A stretch of DNA of 14,005 nt from an uncultured Clostridia bacterium (GTDB taxonomy: Bacteria > Bacillota > Clostridia > Christensenellales > UBA1242), in the NCBI GenBank assembly GCA_947584775.1, contig CANPWT010000026.1, positions 1 through 14,005 on the forward strand. Reading direction: 5' to 3'. The notes beneath the pieces are model-generated. The model searched no databases. It worked only from the letters and a program-made list of their open reading frames with translations, and was not told the DNA's origin. Numbering within the stretch: the first letter of the stretch is position 1; each line of letters starts with the position of its first letter. The position numbers were made by a program, and so were the translations under genes. This document shows, piece after piece, positions 6,801 through 14,005 of the stretch.

Positions 6801-8152
6801 TGGACGGTTTAACTGTGTCGCTAAACAACAACATTTTCCATTTAACATACAACAATTTGTTGGACGATAATAAATTTGTTCAAACGCCAACAGAGGTTAT
6901 TAGCCCAGAGGCAGATTTTGCCAACCAATTTGAATATTTGTCCGATTTTGAAAGGCGCGGAAATTCGGTTTACTTCCCAGTTGATGCGCTGGTTGGTGCG
7001 CGCGTTAGCACAACCGAACAATTATTGCAAGTAATTTTAAACGGCAACAAGCCAATATTTAATGTAAGCGGCTCGGATGCGGAAATTGTTTACGAAAACG
7101 CAAAGGCAGTTTTGCGCGCAATTAACACAAAAAATATGTCCGACCTTGAAAAGGCAACCCGCATTTACGATTGGTTGATGTACGCATACAACCTTAACAC
7201 AAATGCACAAATGCAACTTGTTGGCGAACATTTAGAGCCGGTGGATATTTCAGTTTATGGCACAAGGCAGGAATTTTACCTAGAAGGCATATTCTTAAAT
7301 TTGAACAACGAGCAAAACGCAAACTTTGATGGCGAGTTCTATTTGGGCAACAAAAACGCAACGGCATATTCGTTTGCAAAGGCCTTTACCTTGCTTTGCA
7401 ACATTGAAGGCATCAAAACCATAAACGCGTATGGCACAATAGAAAACAGTTACATTGAAAGCGCAAACCATGTTTGGAACAAAATATTTTTAGATACCTC
7501 TAATGACGATAGCGAATTAAAAAGTTGGTACGCGGTGGATGTTACATACTCTGATTACAACTATCAATATAGGTCAAGCGCAAACAAAAAGAATATTGCT
7601 AGCCACATAAACTTTTTGGTGGCGGAATCCACCTTATACAATCGCCTTGGCTTAAACGAAGTTAGTTATTTGCCAACCGACAACATCACCGCAGAAAACA
7701 GTTACGATTATTACAGTTTTAACAATTTCAGTTTAACCGAACAGCAAATTTTAAACACAATTAACCAAGATAACAGCAACGATGCAAACGTTGGCGATTA
7801 TTACCAGGACGGCATAATGTATAGCAGAAAATACGACCAATCTATTGACTATAAATCCACGCCAAGGACAAGCGGAAATGGCGTGCTGCAAAAATATTTA
7901 TTCAACGCGCTTGTATATTTAAAATACAATTTGTGCTACCAAAATTCGGGCTCGGGCGCAGTGTTTGAATTTGAAACTAGCGCGCTCACACTTGTTAGCG
8001 AAACGGATGTAAGAAATATGATTGACACAATAAACACATATTTTAGGTCATCCACAACCGGGCACAACGCCAACAAACCGCTAATTTTAGACGATTGCAC
8101 TCAGTTTGCGTTTGGCAGCAACACGGTTTATGTAATAACTGTTCATATTTAG
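3836..8152 (+). CDS. Giant lipoprotein: nine FN3-like repeats plus degenerate transglutaminase-like domain
   Basis: Surface lipoprotein of 1438 residues. The signal peptide MKKIFLFLFSLMLPLIFVGC ends in a lipobox with C20 as lipidation site; Phe at -3 is slightly unusual. Nine beta-sandwich units of about 75-110 residues follow, starting near 26, 122, 212, 320, 406, 480, 575, 669 and 769. They share an L-x-x-P opening, a W/F-x-x-V-x-x-A-x-x-Y strand and often a GEYxxxVxAI strand, typical of divergent fibronectin III folds. Residues 870-1085 are unassigned. Residues 1085-1250 match the transglutaminase-like lipoprotein module (KATRIYDWLMYAYNL, FAKAFTLLCNIEGI, NHVWNKI, WYAVDVTYSD), with H1212 and D1235 present but Ala 1177 where the catalytic Cys belongs. 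The ATG at 3836 is chosen for AAGGGG and the signal peptide; the in-frame TTG at 3791 is within the promoter. gerA begins 34 nt downstream with no terminator between. Likely a binding or scaffold protein; substrate unknown. Confidence 0.85.
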   Translation: MKKIFLFLFSLMLPLIFVGCADQNKLSAPSNFNVASNGIVRFEQVPNANSYTLNVNDNEYKFDLSSRGVSINTQNNKNVVSFDAGRFFELGQTYNVKIKANNSELGDSAYTTNLTYTHTITLSTPGNVKIEGETLTWDAVENATAYMVKMHSLLLPSGQPPVYTFETNSFNFSTIISNAGEYSFSVCAISNNNFYLDSPYSALITYSATRQLNTPQNGYIYKENGQLHLVTVLDVDADFVKVEISPFSRGTNVDADFVSRDCNLVEINLNEMFKQEILSGQLNFADENQLKFVVSSANENNLNLLTSNRAEILFQNNFILPSPVLTMQQNSALNKKVLSWGRVAGATSYTLVLIKDGVKTTLTLTSQETNFVLEQEIDFAYIYANGYNNILTSPISNVVTNSSATLGDLNFRLENNSLTWNDFGDATYILEIANQKHELKTNQFDLLSLTAVEKSATLTVLKKNYQAKTQTLSLNYNKKLASPSGLNFVSQYSLNFASNPFAIGYKIYLTDKSGNQSAINEIFTTNTIDLSSYIIKQGEYSSYVVEVQAIAPIGSGYLDSEITTSRLEVTHYKVLDEPQFDNEPVYLDANGNYYLSFRAVNGAYEYEILINNNLIATILADSRAQYVINISEYLTEANSYNIVVRAKGEPNSEVKPSQSEYKCVINKQLSTVTNIVVTERDGIYTLSFTQVENARAYQVKIVKINDSSYDEYLASIGLSNNFTVYGAINITDYVTQAGEYDIFITALASTNGYYTDSAMSDEYAVVNKLSTLKVPTGTGVDGSFELNKINKEIIVVSWMGDENADYYLVKVVNPFGDVKEFRTTNNIEELNVSSFFTVEGRYQIAVKAMVNPTGDNAKTFVSSRYSDITAYRYNYEQEFDFERYSISWGGKLYNYKIENINQLTAQLWNYYLFNDVERLSLIVPTSADKNLRQTITALADECSAIKMHNFAQDSEWLNLTRVESTASDLDLFKYLVKTILNCYPDLAVLDGLTVSLNNNIFHLTYNNLLDDNKFVQTPTEVISPEADFANQFEYLSDFERRGNSVYFPVDALVGARVSTTEQLLQVILNGNKPIFNVSGSDAEIVYENAKAVLRAINTKNMSDLEKATRIYDWLMYAYNLNTNAQMQLVGEHLEPVDISVYGTRQEFYLEGIFLNLNNEQNANFDGEFYLGNKNATAYSFAKAFTLLCNIEGIKTINAYGTIENSYIESANHVWNKIFLDTSNDDSELKSWYAVDVTYSDYNYQYRSSANKKNIASHINFLVAESTLYNRLGLNEVSYLPTDNITAENSYDYYSFNNFSLTEQQILNTINQDNSNDANVGDYYQDGIMYSRKYDQSIDYKSTPRTSGNGVLQKYLFNALVYLKYNLCYQNSGSGAVFEFETSALTLVSETDVRNMIDTINTYFRSSTTGHNANKPLILDDCTQFAFGSNTVYVITVHI

Positions 8153-8186
8153 TATAAATTTAATTCAACTTGTTAAACTAACAGCA

Positions 8187-9641
8187 ATGGAAGTGCAAGT
8201 AGACAAAATAAAAAAACAAATAGAAAAGAAACTGCACAAAAGTAGCGATTTAAAATCGCGAACGGTGCAGTTTTTTGGCACGGACATTTGCATAATGTAC
8301 ATTGCCGACATTACAGATAATTTGTTGCTTAACGAGTCTCTTATCTACCCAATAACAAGTTATTTAAAAACAACGGATGAGGATGTTTACACAACAATTA
8401 AAGAAAAAGTTTTAAGCAACAACGAGGTGGGCGAGGCGGACACCGTTCAGCAAGCAATAGACGAACTGTTAACGGGCAAAACTCTGGTTATTATTGACGG
8501 GGCGGAAAAAATTCTTACTTGCGACAACGAAAAAGTTGTAACACGCACGGTGGGCGAGCCGCCAACAAGCGTGGTAATTAAAGGCCCGCGTGAGGGGTTC
8601 ACTGAAAGCATAAAATACAATTTGGCTCTTGTTCGCCGCCGCGTTAAAAGCGATGATTTAGTGGTGCAAAACATAGAGTTGGGCAAACTTACAAAAACGC
8701 AAATCAGCGTGCTTTATTTTGACAGCGTGGCAGATAAAAATGTTGTAAAAAAAATAATGCGCCGGCTAAAAAATATTGTCATTGATGGGGTTATAGATAG
8801 CCATTATTTGGTTAGTTATTTGCAAAAAAATCCAAAATCGCTTTTTAAACAGGTGGGAGATACTGAAAAACCAGATATTCTTGTTGCAAAAATGTTAGAG
8901 GGCAGGGTTGGCATTTTGGTGGACGGCAGTCCAATCGCACTCACTTTGCCGTTCATTTTAATTGAAGATTTGCAAAACTCGGACGACTATTATAGCCAGC
9001 CAATCCGCGTAACATTTGTGCGCTTGTTAAGGCTTATTGGCGTAATTTTGGCGGTGATGCTGCCGGGAGTGTATGTTGCGCTAGAACTTTATCACTATAA
9101 AATTTTGCCAACTGAATTTTTGGTAACCCTGATGAATACAACCGAGGGCATACCATTTTCGCCTTTTATTGAACTGTTTTTTGTTGTGCTTTTGTTTGAA
9201 ATTTTGTACGAGGCAAATTTAAGGATGCCTCAATATTTTGGCATGGCAATGTCTATTGTGGGCGCGCTAATTTTGGGCGATACCGCAGTAAATGCCGGGC
9301 TGGTTAGCCCACCCGCCGTGATGGTGGTGGCGCTTAGCGGAATAACCTTTTATATAATTCCAAGTCAGGCGGCGCAGTTTAGCATTTTGCGCTTAATTGG
9401 GCTTATTATTGGCGCGTGCGTAGGCCTTTATGGCATACTTTTATTTAGCGTGTTTATTATATCGTATTTATCTAGTTTTGATAGTTATAACAGCGCGTAT
9501 CTTGCCCCGGTTTCGCCATACATTGCAGACGATAAAAAAGATAATTTTAAGCGAGTGATAATTAAGGAAATGAAAAGGCGGCCAAAATCCATAGCACACA
9601 ATAAGGATAATTCAATAAGAAGGAGAAAAGATGAAGATTAA
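8187..9641 (+). CDS. gerA: Spore germinant receptor A subunit (GerA/SpoVAF family)
   Basis: A subunit of a germinant receptor in the inner spore membrane. It works with the B and C subunits to sense small nutrients and trigger ion and dipicolinate release. The 484-residue product has the family layout: a hydrophilic N-terminal domain (1-270) with the signature GPREGFTESIKYNLALVRRR (133-152), then five predicted membrane helices (about 275-303, 325-345, 350-372, 376-393, 400-428) and a basic cytoplasmic tail ending RRRKDED. The ATG at 8187 has no evident Shine-Dalgarno sequence. With the 34-nt gap to the lipoprotein gene this suggests translation by reinitiation, or an additional promoter I could not find. 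The 3' end overlaps gerB by 11 nt. SpoVAF is the alternative within the family, but the following B and C genes favour a receptor. Confidence 0.93.
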   Translation: MEVQVDKIKKQIEKKLHKSSDLKSRTVQFFGTDICIMYIADITDNLLLNESLIYPITSYLKTTDEDVYTTIKEKVLSNNEVGEADTVQQAIDELLTGKTLVIIDGAEKILTCDNEKVVTRTVGEPPTSVVIKGPREGFTESIKYNLALVRRRVKSDDLVVQNIELGKLTKTQISVLYFDSVADKNVVKKIMRRLKNIVIDGVIDSHYLVSYLQKNPKSLFKQVGDTEKPDILVAKMLEGRVGILVDGSPIALTLPFILIEDLQNSDDYYSQPIRVTFVRLLRLIGVILAVMLPGVYVALELYHYKILPTEFLVTLMNTTEGIPFSPFIELFFVVLLFEILYEANLRMPQYFGMAMSIVGALILGDTAVNAGLVSPPAVMVVALSGITFYIIPSQAAQFSILRLIGLIIGACVGLYGILLFSVFIISYLSSFDSYNSAYLAPVSPYIADDKKDNFKRVIIKEMKRRPKSIAHNKDNSIRRRKDED

Positions 9642-10752
9642 TTATAGACAATTATCCATAATGGTGTTTTTAAGTTTTATCTCGCTTAAATTTTTGGCAT
9701 TGCCAAGCGTGATGTACATCACAAGCGGCAACATGAGTTGGCTGGTGGCGTTGGTGCTGATGATAATTGACGGGCTATACGCTTTTATGCTGGTTGGGTT
9801 AATGAAAAAATGTAAAGATAAAAATATTAACGAGTTTTTAATTAACACGGTGGGCGTTGTTTTGGCAAAAATTATTTTTATTTTGCTCTCCGCCCAATTT
9901 ATAATTCAAATTATCAATTTAACAAAAGGGTTAGAATTTTTTGTGGTGGAAAATTTTTATGACGATTTTAATTGGCTAATTTATGTTTTGCCGCTAATTA
10001 TTTTAACCGGCTTTATGATGTATAAAGGCATACGCAACATTGCCCGCGTGGAAGAAATGTTTTGTTGGGCAATAACTATTGGCTGCATTTACATTGCGCT
10101 AAAATGCATAACCTGCACCGACCCGCGCGCATTTTTGCCTATGTTTAAGGATGGGGTAGCCCCGCTTTTTCATAGCGCATTTAAACATTATTCTTGGTTT
10201 GGCTCGGCCACATTTTTAATTATGCTGTTTGGCAAGGTAGATTTTACTAATGCCAAAAAAAGTGTGCTAATTAAATATGTGGTGTTTGCAATTTTATTGG
10301 TGCAATTTTTATATTTTGTGTTTTACGGCTTATTTGATACAACCAGCCCAACACACAACTTTTGTTTAAGCGATGTTAGTCAATTTTCCAGCAATGAGTC
10401 GATTATAGACGAACTTTCGTGGCTGGTGGTGTCCCTTTGGGTTATTGCGCAAGCGCTTCAACTTGCCGTTTATGGCTATTGCCTTGTGCTGAGCGTTATG
10501 TTTGCCTTTAACATCAAGGCTAAAATTCCGGTTATCATTGCAATAGATTTATTAATGTTTTCGCTTGGCTATATTGGGGAAAAGACGGTCAATTTTGAAC
10601 AATTTTTCTTTAACCCGGCTGTGTCGGCATTGTTTATATTTAACGAGTTTGTTATTCCGTTTATCTTACTTATTGGCTATGGGGTAAAGCGCAAAAAAGA
10701 CAGGCGAAAGGCAAAGGTGGTGGAAGATGAAAGTATTAAAATCGTTGTTTAG
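9631..10752 (+). CDS. gerB: Spore germinant receptor B subunit, APC-type permease
   Basis: B subunit of the receptor, an integral membrane protein of the amino acid-polyamine-organocation superfamily, thought to form the germinant-binding part. The 373 residues are close to the family norm. About ten hydrophobic segments run through the whole protein, beginning LSIMVFLSFISLKFLALP and ending FIPFILLIGYGV-like before a basic tail. The ATG at 9631 lies 5 nt after AAGGAG (9620-9625) and overlaps gerA by 11 nt, so translation is coupled. The sensed ligand cannot be deduced from sequence. The gene overlaps gerC by 26 nt. Confidence in the family is high; the number of helices is by eye. Confidence 0.92.
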   Translation: MKINYRQLSIMVFLSFISLKFLALPSVMYITSGNMSWLVALVLMIIDGLYAFMLVGLMKKCKDKNINEFLINTVGVVLAKIIFILLSAQFIIQIINLTKGLEFFVVENFYDDFNWLIYVLPLIILTGFMMYKGIRNIARVEEMFCWAITIGCIYIALKCITCTDPRAFLPMFKDGVAPLFHSAFKHYSWFGSATFLIMLFGKVDFTNAKKSVLIKYVVFAILLVQFLYFVFYGLFDTTSPTHNFCLSDVSQFSSNESIIDELSWLVVSLWVIAQALQLAVYGYCLVLSVMFAFNIKAKIPVIIAIDLLMFSLGYIGEKTVNFEQFFFNPAVSALFIFNEFVIPFILLIGYGVKRKKDRRKAKVVEDESIKIVV

Positions 10753-11977
10753 CCCGCGCAAATTGCTTATATATTTGTGCATTATAATTTTCATTTTTAC
10801 CGTTCCGCAAATCACTCACCCCTCCATGAGCGAGCGGGAGGCGATTGTAACCATGCTGTGCGTAGATAGCAAGGACGATAAAATTCAAATTGCGGCCATC
10901 GCGCTTGCGCCTGGCTCGGGCAAGGATGCAAGTTATAAAGTGTATTTAGGCGAGGGAAGTACGGTTGGCGAAGCATCCAACTCCATAGGCGTGGCGCTTG
11001 GGAAAGCAATGGGTTACGCGCAGTGCGATGTGGTGGCTTTTGGCGAGGAAATTTCTAAAAACAGCATAATGGCGCCGCTAGATTATTTAACCCGCACGCG
11101 CAAAGTTTCGGGCACGGCAATTATTATTAATTTTGAAGGTGAAATAGACAAATTTGCGCAAGGCATTGCAAGTTTGTATACAGACAAAAAATTGCATATA
11201 GAAGACATTTTAACTTACGACAAGCGCTTTATAATTTCCAAAGAATGCAACATCAACAGTTTTTATCGCGGCTATTATAGCGACATCGCGCAGGGCATGA
11301 TGCCAAAACTTTCGCTGGAAACAGAAAGCACGGGCAACGCCATTGAAGTGCAGGCGGGCGATAGTGGAAGCGGTGGCGGAAGTGAGGGCGAAAGTGGCAG
11401 TGGCGGCGGCAATTTGCAATCAAGCGGACAAAAACAATACATTTTAAACGATGGAACAACCTGCATTTTTAAAAACGGCAAAAAGGTTTACGAATTTTCG
11501 CCAGCTGAGGCAAACAAATTAAGGCTGTTTTTGGTTAGGTCGCAGTCGGGCATAATTACTGTGGACAATGTTACCGACAGCACGTTTAGCAATGCCACTG
11601 TTGTGTTAAATTTAACCAAAAAAGATGTCCAATTCAACGCCAAATTTGAAGGGGACAAGGCAAAATTTAAAATTGTAATAGATTTAGATGTGATTGTGGA
11701 CGAAGTAAAAGAGGATGAGCCAAACGATAGATTTTTAAAACGTAATAAAGAATTTTTGTCGGAAGAACTTATTAATAAAATTAAAGAAAAAACAATTAGC
11801 GATTGCTTTGATATAATTAGCACCTGCCGCGAACAAAAATTCGATTTAATGCAAACGTACGAAACTTTTTACCGCTACAAACACAAGCAATTTAAAGAAT
11901 TTTTAAACAAATATGGGGACGATTATTTAAATCATATAGACTTTTCTGTGGAAGTAAAAGTTAACAGTTCATATTAA
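10727..11977 (+). CDS. gerC: Spore germinant receptor C subunit, Ger(x)C family, no lipobox
   Basis: C subunit of the receptor, normally a lipoprotein on the outer face of the inner spore membrane. The 416-residue product aligns with Ger(x)C through SEREAIVTMLCVDSKDDKI after the signal region, the YLTRTRKVSGTA stretch, and a C-terminal domain with KDVQFNAKFEGDKAKFKIVI and ISTCREQKFDLMQT. The usual lipobox and Gly-Cys-Trp-Asp motif are absent. The only nearby Cys, C18, lies inside the hydrophobic helix (LLIYLCIIIFIF) with Leu at -1, so lipidation is unlikely and an uncleaved N-terminal membrane anchor is inferred. A Ser/Gly linker at 211-235 (GDSGSGGGSEGESGSGGG) separates the two halves. The start overlaps gerB by 26 nt and has a GGTGG-like ribosome binding site. 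A strong terminator follows the stop codon. Confidence 0.88.
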   Translation: MKVLKSLFSPRKLLIYLCIIIFIFTVPQITHPSMSEREAIVTMLCVDSKDDKIQIAAIALAPGSGKDASYKVYLGEGSTVGEASNSIGVALGKAMGYAQCDVVAFGEEISKNSIMAPLDYLTRTRKVSGTAIIINFEGEIDKFAQGIASLYTDKKLHIEDILTYDKRFIISKECNINSFYRGYYSDIAQGMMPKLSLETESTGNAIEVQAGDSGSGGGSEGESGSGGGNLQSSGQKQYILNDGTTCIFKNGKKVYEFSPAEANKLRLFLVRSQSGIITVDNVTDSTFSNATVVLNLTKKDVQFNAKFEGDKAKFKIVIDLDVIVDEVKEDEPNDRFLKRNKEFLSEELINKIKEKTISDCFDIISTCREQKFDLMQTYETFYRYKHKQFKEFLNKYGDDYLNHIDFSVEVKVNSSY

Positions 11978-12004
11978 AAAATAAGGCGGGTTGCCTTATT
12001 TTTT
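11976..12004. terminator. Bidirectional intrinsic terminator between gerC and pheT
   Basis: A perfect 12-bp stem, AAAAAATAAGGC (11976-11987) with GCCTTATTTTTT (11993-12004), and a 5-nt loop GGGTT. The T-run on either strand lets it end both the rightward ger transcript and the leftward pheT transcript. It overlaps the gerC stop codon and touches the pheT stop codon. Confidence 0.9.
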
Positions 12005-14004
12005 TAACTTCTTAAAACCAAGCCATATTGTTGCATATGCGCAATTAGGCGGTTAGAAAATTTTTCTATATCGCTAGTTTGCAAAGTTTTATCTTTTGGC
12101 GTTACAACAAAATTGATTGTGTAACTAATTTTATCTTTAAGTTGCTCGTCATTAACATATATATCTTTTAAACTGTGCTCTAAAATATAACTTGCGTGGA
12201 AACTGTTTAGTGCGTCTTCAATCTTTTGATATTCCATATTTTTGTCCGCAACAAAGTTAAAATCTATGCTAACGGGCTGGAATTTGCTAACCGGCGTTAG
12301 GCTAAATTTAACCTTGTTTAACCCAAGCAATAGGTTAACATCCAATTCCAAAACGGCAAAATGTTTGCGCTTGTCTATATTAAAAGTAATGTTTGGGTGA
12401 ACTATGCCCATATAGCCAATTTCTTGCCCGTTGTTTTCAAGCGTGCACGAATTTATTGGGTGCAAAATTTGTTTATTTGCTGGCTGAACAAAATTTAGGC
12501 TGGTTTTTACAATATGGTTGCAAATGTAGTTGCAAATTTGTTTTAGTTTAAAATAAAGTTCCTTTTCCGTTTGTTTTTCACTTGCAAGGGCAACGCTTAA
12601 CATTTTGCGCTCGTTAACCAAACCGTCTGGGTTAAGTTTGTCTACAATTCTACCTATTTCAAAAATTTGTATTTCGTCAAATTTATTTTTATTTTCGCTA
12701 ACAATTTTCAACAGGCTTGGGGTAAGCATGGACCTTACTCCACTATGTCCACTTAAACTTGCGTCAACCAAATTTACTGCGCTTTTTTGATTGATGTTTA
12801 CATCCGAGTTAAAGTCCTCGTAATTCCAAATGTAAGTGTGAACCTCGTTTAGGTCAAACAGGCTTGCCAAAGCGTGCTTAATTTCATACTCTACCATGTG
12901 GGTAGGAATTTGTTCCACCGGGCTAATTGGCATTTTCATTGTGGCGCTTTTAATGTTGTCGTAGCCGTACATTCTAAACACTTCTTCAACCAAATCTTCC
13001 TTTATGCTTACATCTTTTGTTGCGCGGAAAGACGGAACAACAACATGCAGTTTGCCGTTGTTTTCGGTTGCGTCAAAGCCAAGGCGGGTAAGAATATCTA
13101 AAATTTTTTGGCTTGTTAAATTTACGCCACCGCGCCTAGAAATAAAGTCGGCATCCACATCAATTACGCGCGTTGGGTATTTATATGTGTAGCAATCGGT
13201 GAGCGATGAAGTTATTTTAACATTGCCGTCAATTTCGGTTAGCAATTTTAAAAATCTTTTAATTGCAGTTGGGCAAAGTTCAGGGTCTAGCGATTTTTCA
13301 TACCTTAAACTTGCATCGGTTATCAGGCCAAGTTTTCGGCTTGTTTTTCTAATTGCACCGCTATCAAAACAGGCGCTTTCCAGCAACAAACTTGTGGTGT
13401 TATCTGTAATGCCAGATAATAGCCCGCCCTTAATGCCGGCAATTGCAACCGGGGTTAATTTTTCATCCGCAATAACAACTGCGCCCGGCTCTATTGTGTG
13501 GGTGGAGTGTTCGAGCGTTTCCATTTTTAGGTTTTCTTTTGCGTCAATTACGCGTATGCCGTGAACAAGCGAGGCGTCAAAAGTGTGCATTGGTTGGCCA
13601 AGTTCTAACATAACATAATTGGCAAGGTCGGTTAGTAAATTAATGTCCCGCATTCCGCAATACATTAAGCGCAATTTAATTATTGGTGAGGATTTTTTTT
13701 CGCTAATATTTTCCGCTGTAAGCCCGCAATATCTAAAACAATTTTTGCTTTCAACTTTTATATCTAATTTTGGTAAAGTTGAATATTTTTTTAAATCTAA
13801 CTCATTAATTGGCTTTAACTTGCGGTTAAAAATGGCGGCAAATTCACGCGCAATGCCGTAATGCCCCCAAAGGTCGGGGCGGTTGGTAAGCGATTTATTG
13901 TCTATTTCAATTAAAACGTCCTCTATTGGCAAAACATCCTTAATATTAGCGCCAACCGGCAAACTATCGTCAAGTTCAACAATGCCTGTTGTGTCCGAGT
14001 CAAT
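12004..14004 (-). CDS. pheT: Phenylalanine--tRNA ligase beta subunit (N-terminus outside window)
   Basis: Beta chain of the cytosolic alpha2-beta2 enzyme that charges tRNA-Phe. It binds tRNA and edits Tyr-tRNA-Phe. The window holds 666 codons to the stop. The reading frame stays open to the window edge, so roughly the first 130 residues (the tRNA-binding OB domain) are outside; the TTG at 13962 is internal, not the start. Visible parts in order are the end of B1 (DTTGIVELDDSLPVGANIKD, TNRPDLWGHYGIARE), the B3/B4 editing domain with FRYCGLTAENI and LGQPMHTFDAS (about 13740-13280), the B5 domain (VIDVDADFISRRGGVNL to EDLVEEVFRMYGYDNI, about 13180-12960), the inactive synthetase-like core, and the anticodon-binding FDX-ACB domain at the C-terminus (SKFQPVSIDFNF onward, about 12290-12007). 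pheS is expected upstream, beyond the edge. It converges with gerC at the shared terminator. Confidence 0.96.
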   Translation of the reverse strand: MDSDTTGIVELDDSLPVGANIKDVLPIEDVLIEIDNKSLTNRPDLWGHYGIAREFAAIFNRKLKPINELDLKKYSTLPKLDIKVESKNCFRYCGLTAENISEKKSSPIIKLRLMYCGMRDINLLTDLANYVMLELGQPMHTFDASLVHGIRVIDAKENLKMETLEHSTHTIEPGAVVIADEKLTPVAIAGIKGGLLSGITDNTTSLLLESACFDSGAIRKTSRKLGLITDASLRYEKSLDPELCPTAIKRFLKLLTEIDGNVKITSSLTDCYTYKYPTRVIDVDADFISRRGGVNLTSQKILDILTRLGFDATENNGKLHVVVPSFRATKDVSIKEDLVEEVFRMYGYDNIKSATMKMPISPVEQIPTHMVEYEIKHALASLFDLNEVHTYIWNYEDFNSDVNINQKSAVNLVDASLSGHSGVRSMLTPSLLKIVSENKNKFDEIQIFEIGRIVDKLNPDGLVNERKMLSVALASEKQTEKELYFKLKQICNYICNHIVKTSLNFVQPANKQILHPINSCTLENNGQEIGYMGIVHPNITFNIDKRKHFAVLELDVNLLLGLNKVKFSLTPVSKFQPVSIDFNFVADKNMEYQKIEDALNSFHASYILEHSLKDIYVNDEQLKDKISYTINFVVTPKDKTLQTSDIEKFSNRLIAHMQQYGLVLRS

Positions 14005-14005
14005 T

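Noticed and set aside
8090..8186. Sigma-G or sigma-A promoter directly before gerA
   Set aside because: CATATTTA and TATAAA-like boxes occur, but no -35 element with proper spacing was found.
10778..10780. C18 of GerC as lipidation site
   Set aside because: It is inside the hydrophobic segment, with Leu at -1 and more hydrophobic residues after it; a lipobox needs Gly, Ala or Ser before the Cys.
10812..11481. Leftward open frames opposite gerC
   Set aside because: They lie entirely within a well-supported gene; the low-complexity Pro/Leu-rich peptides come from the antisense of the Ser/Gly linker.
12004..13962. pheT starting at the TTG at 13962
   Set aside because: The frame is open to the window edge and continues with PheT-like sequence (DTTGIVELDDS), so this is an internal codon.
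12004..14005. T-box leader for pheT
   Set aside because: The upstream end of the pheST unit is outside the window, so nothing can be said.

Overview
The window looks like a chromosomal segment of an uncultured, AT-rich, spore-forming member of the Clostridia (Bacillota). The reasons are a complete GerA/GerB/Ger(x)C-type germinant receptor operon, a Clostridia-style isc cluster (Rrf2/IscR regulator, class I NifS, NifU-type scaffold), AAGGAG-type ribosome binding sites, TTG starts and low GC. The clade cannot be fixed from this sequence alone.

Layout. Positions 1-3704 are read leftwards. From upstream to downstream these are a two-repeat PRC-barrel protein, an Rrf2/IscR Fe-S regulator with a probably leaderless mRNA, a gene-free island of about 0.9 kb packed with short interspersed repeats, nifS, and the 5' part of nifU, which is cut by the window edge and overlaps nifS. 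The repeat island separates iscR from nifS, genes that are usually contiguous. nifS has its own strong extended -10 promoter with a perfect palindrome, TACCTTTAAGGTA, at the predicted transcription start.

Positions 3791-12004 are read rightwards and look like one four-gene unit. It starts with a 1438-residue lipoprotein made of nine tandem fibronectin-III-like units and a C-terminal transglutaminase-like domain whose catalytic Cys is replaced by Ala. gerA, gerB and gerC follow, with a 34-nt gap and then overlaps of 11 and 26 nt. A strong bidirectional terminator closes the unit. The GerC homologue lacks the usual lipobox and appears to be held by an N-terminal membrane helix. From 12004 to the window end, in convergent orientation, lies most of pheT (phenylalanyl-tRNA synthetase beta chain), without its N-terminus.

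The observations most worth following are the association of a giant FN3/pseudo-transglutaminase lipoprotein with a germinant receptor, the non-lipidated GerC, and the repeat island inside the isc locus with its nifS operator candidate. No phage, CRISPR, transposase, tRNA or rRNA gene was seen.
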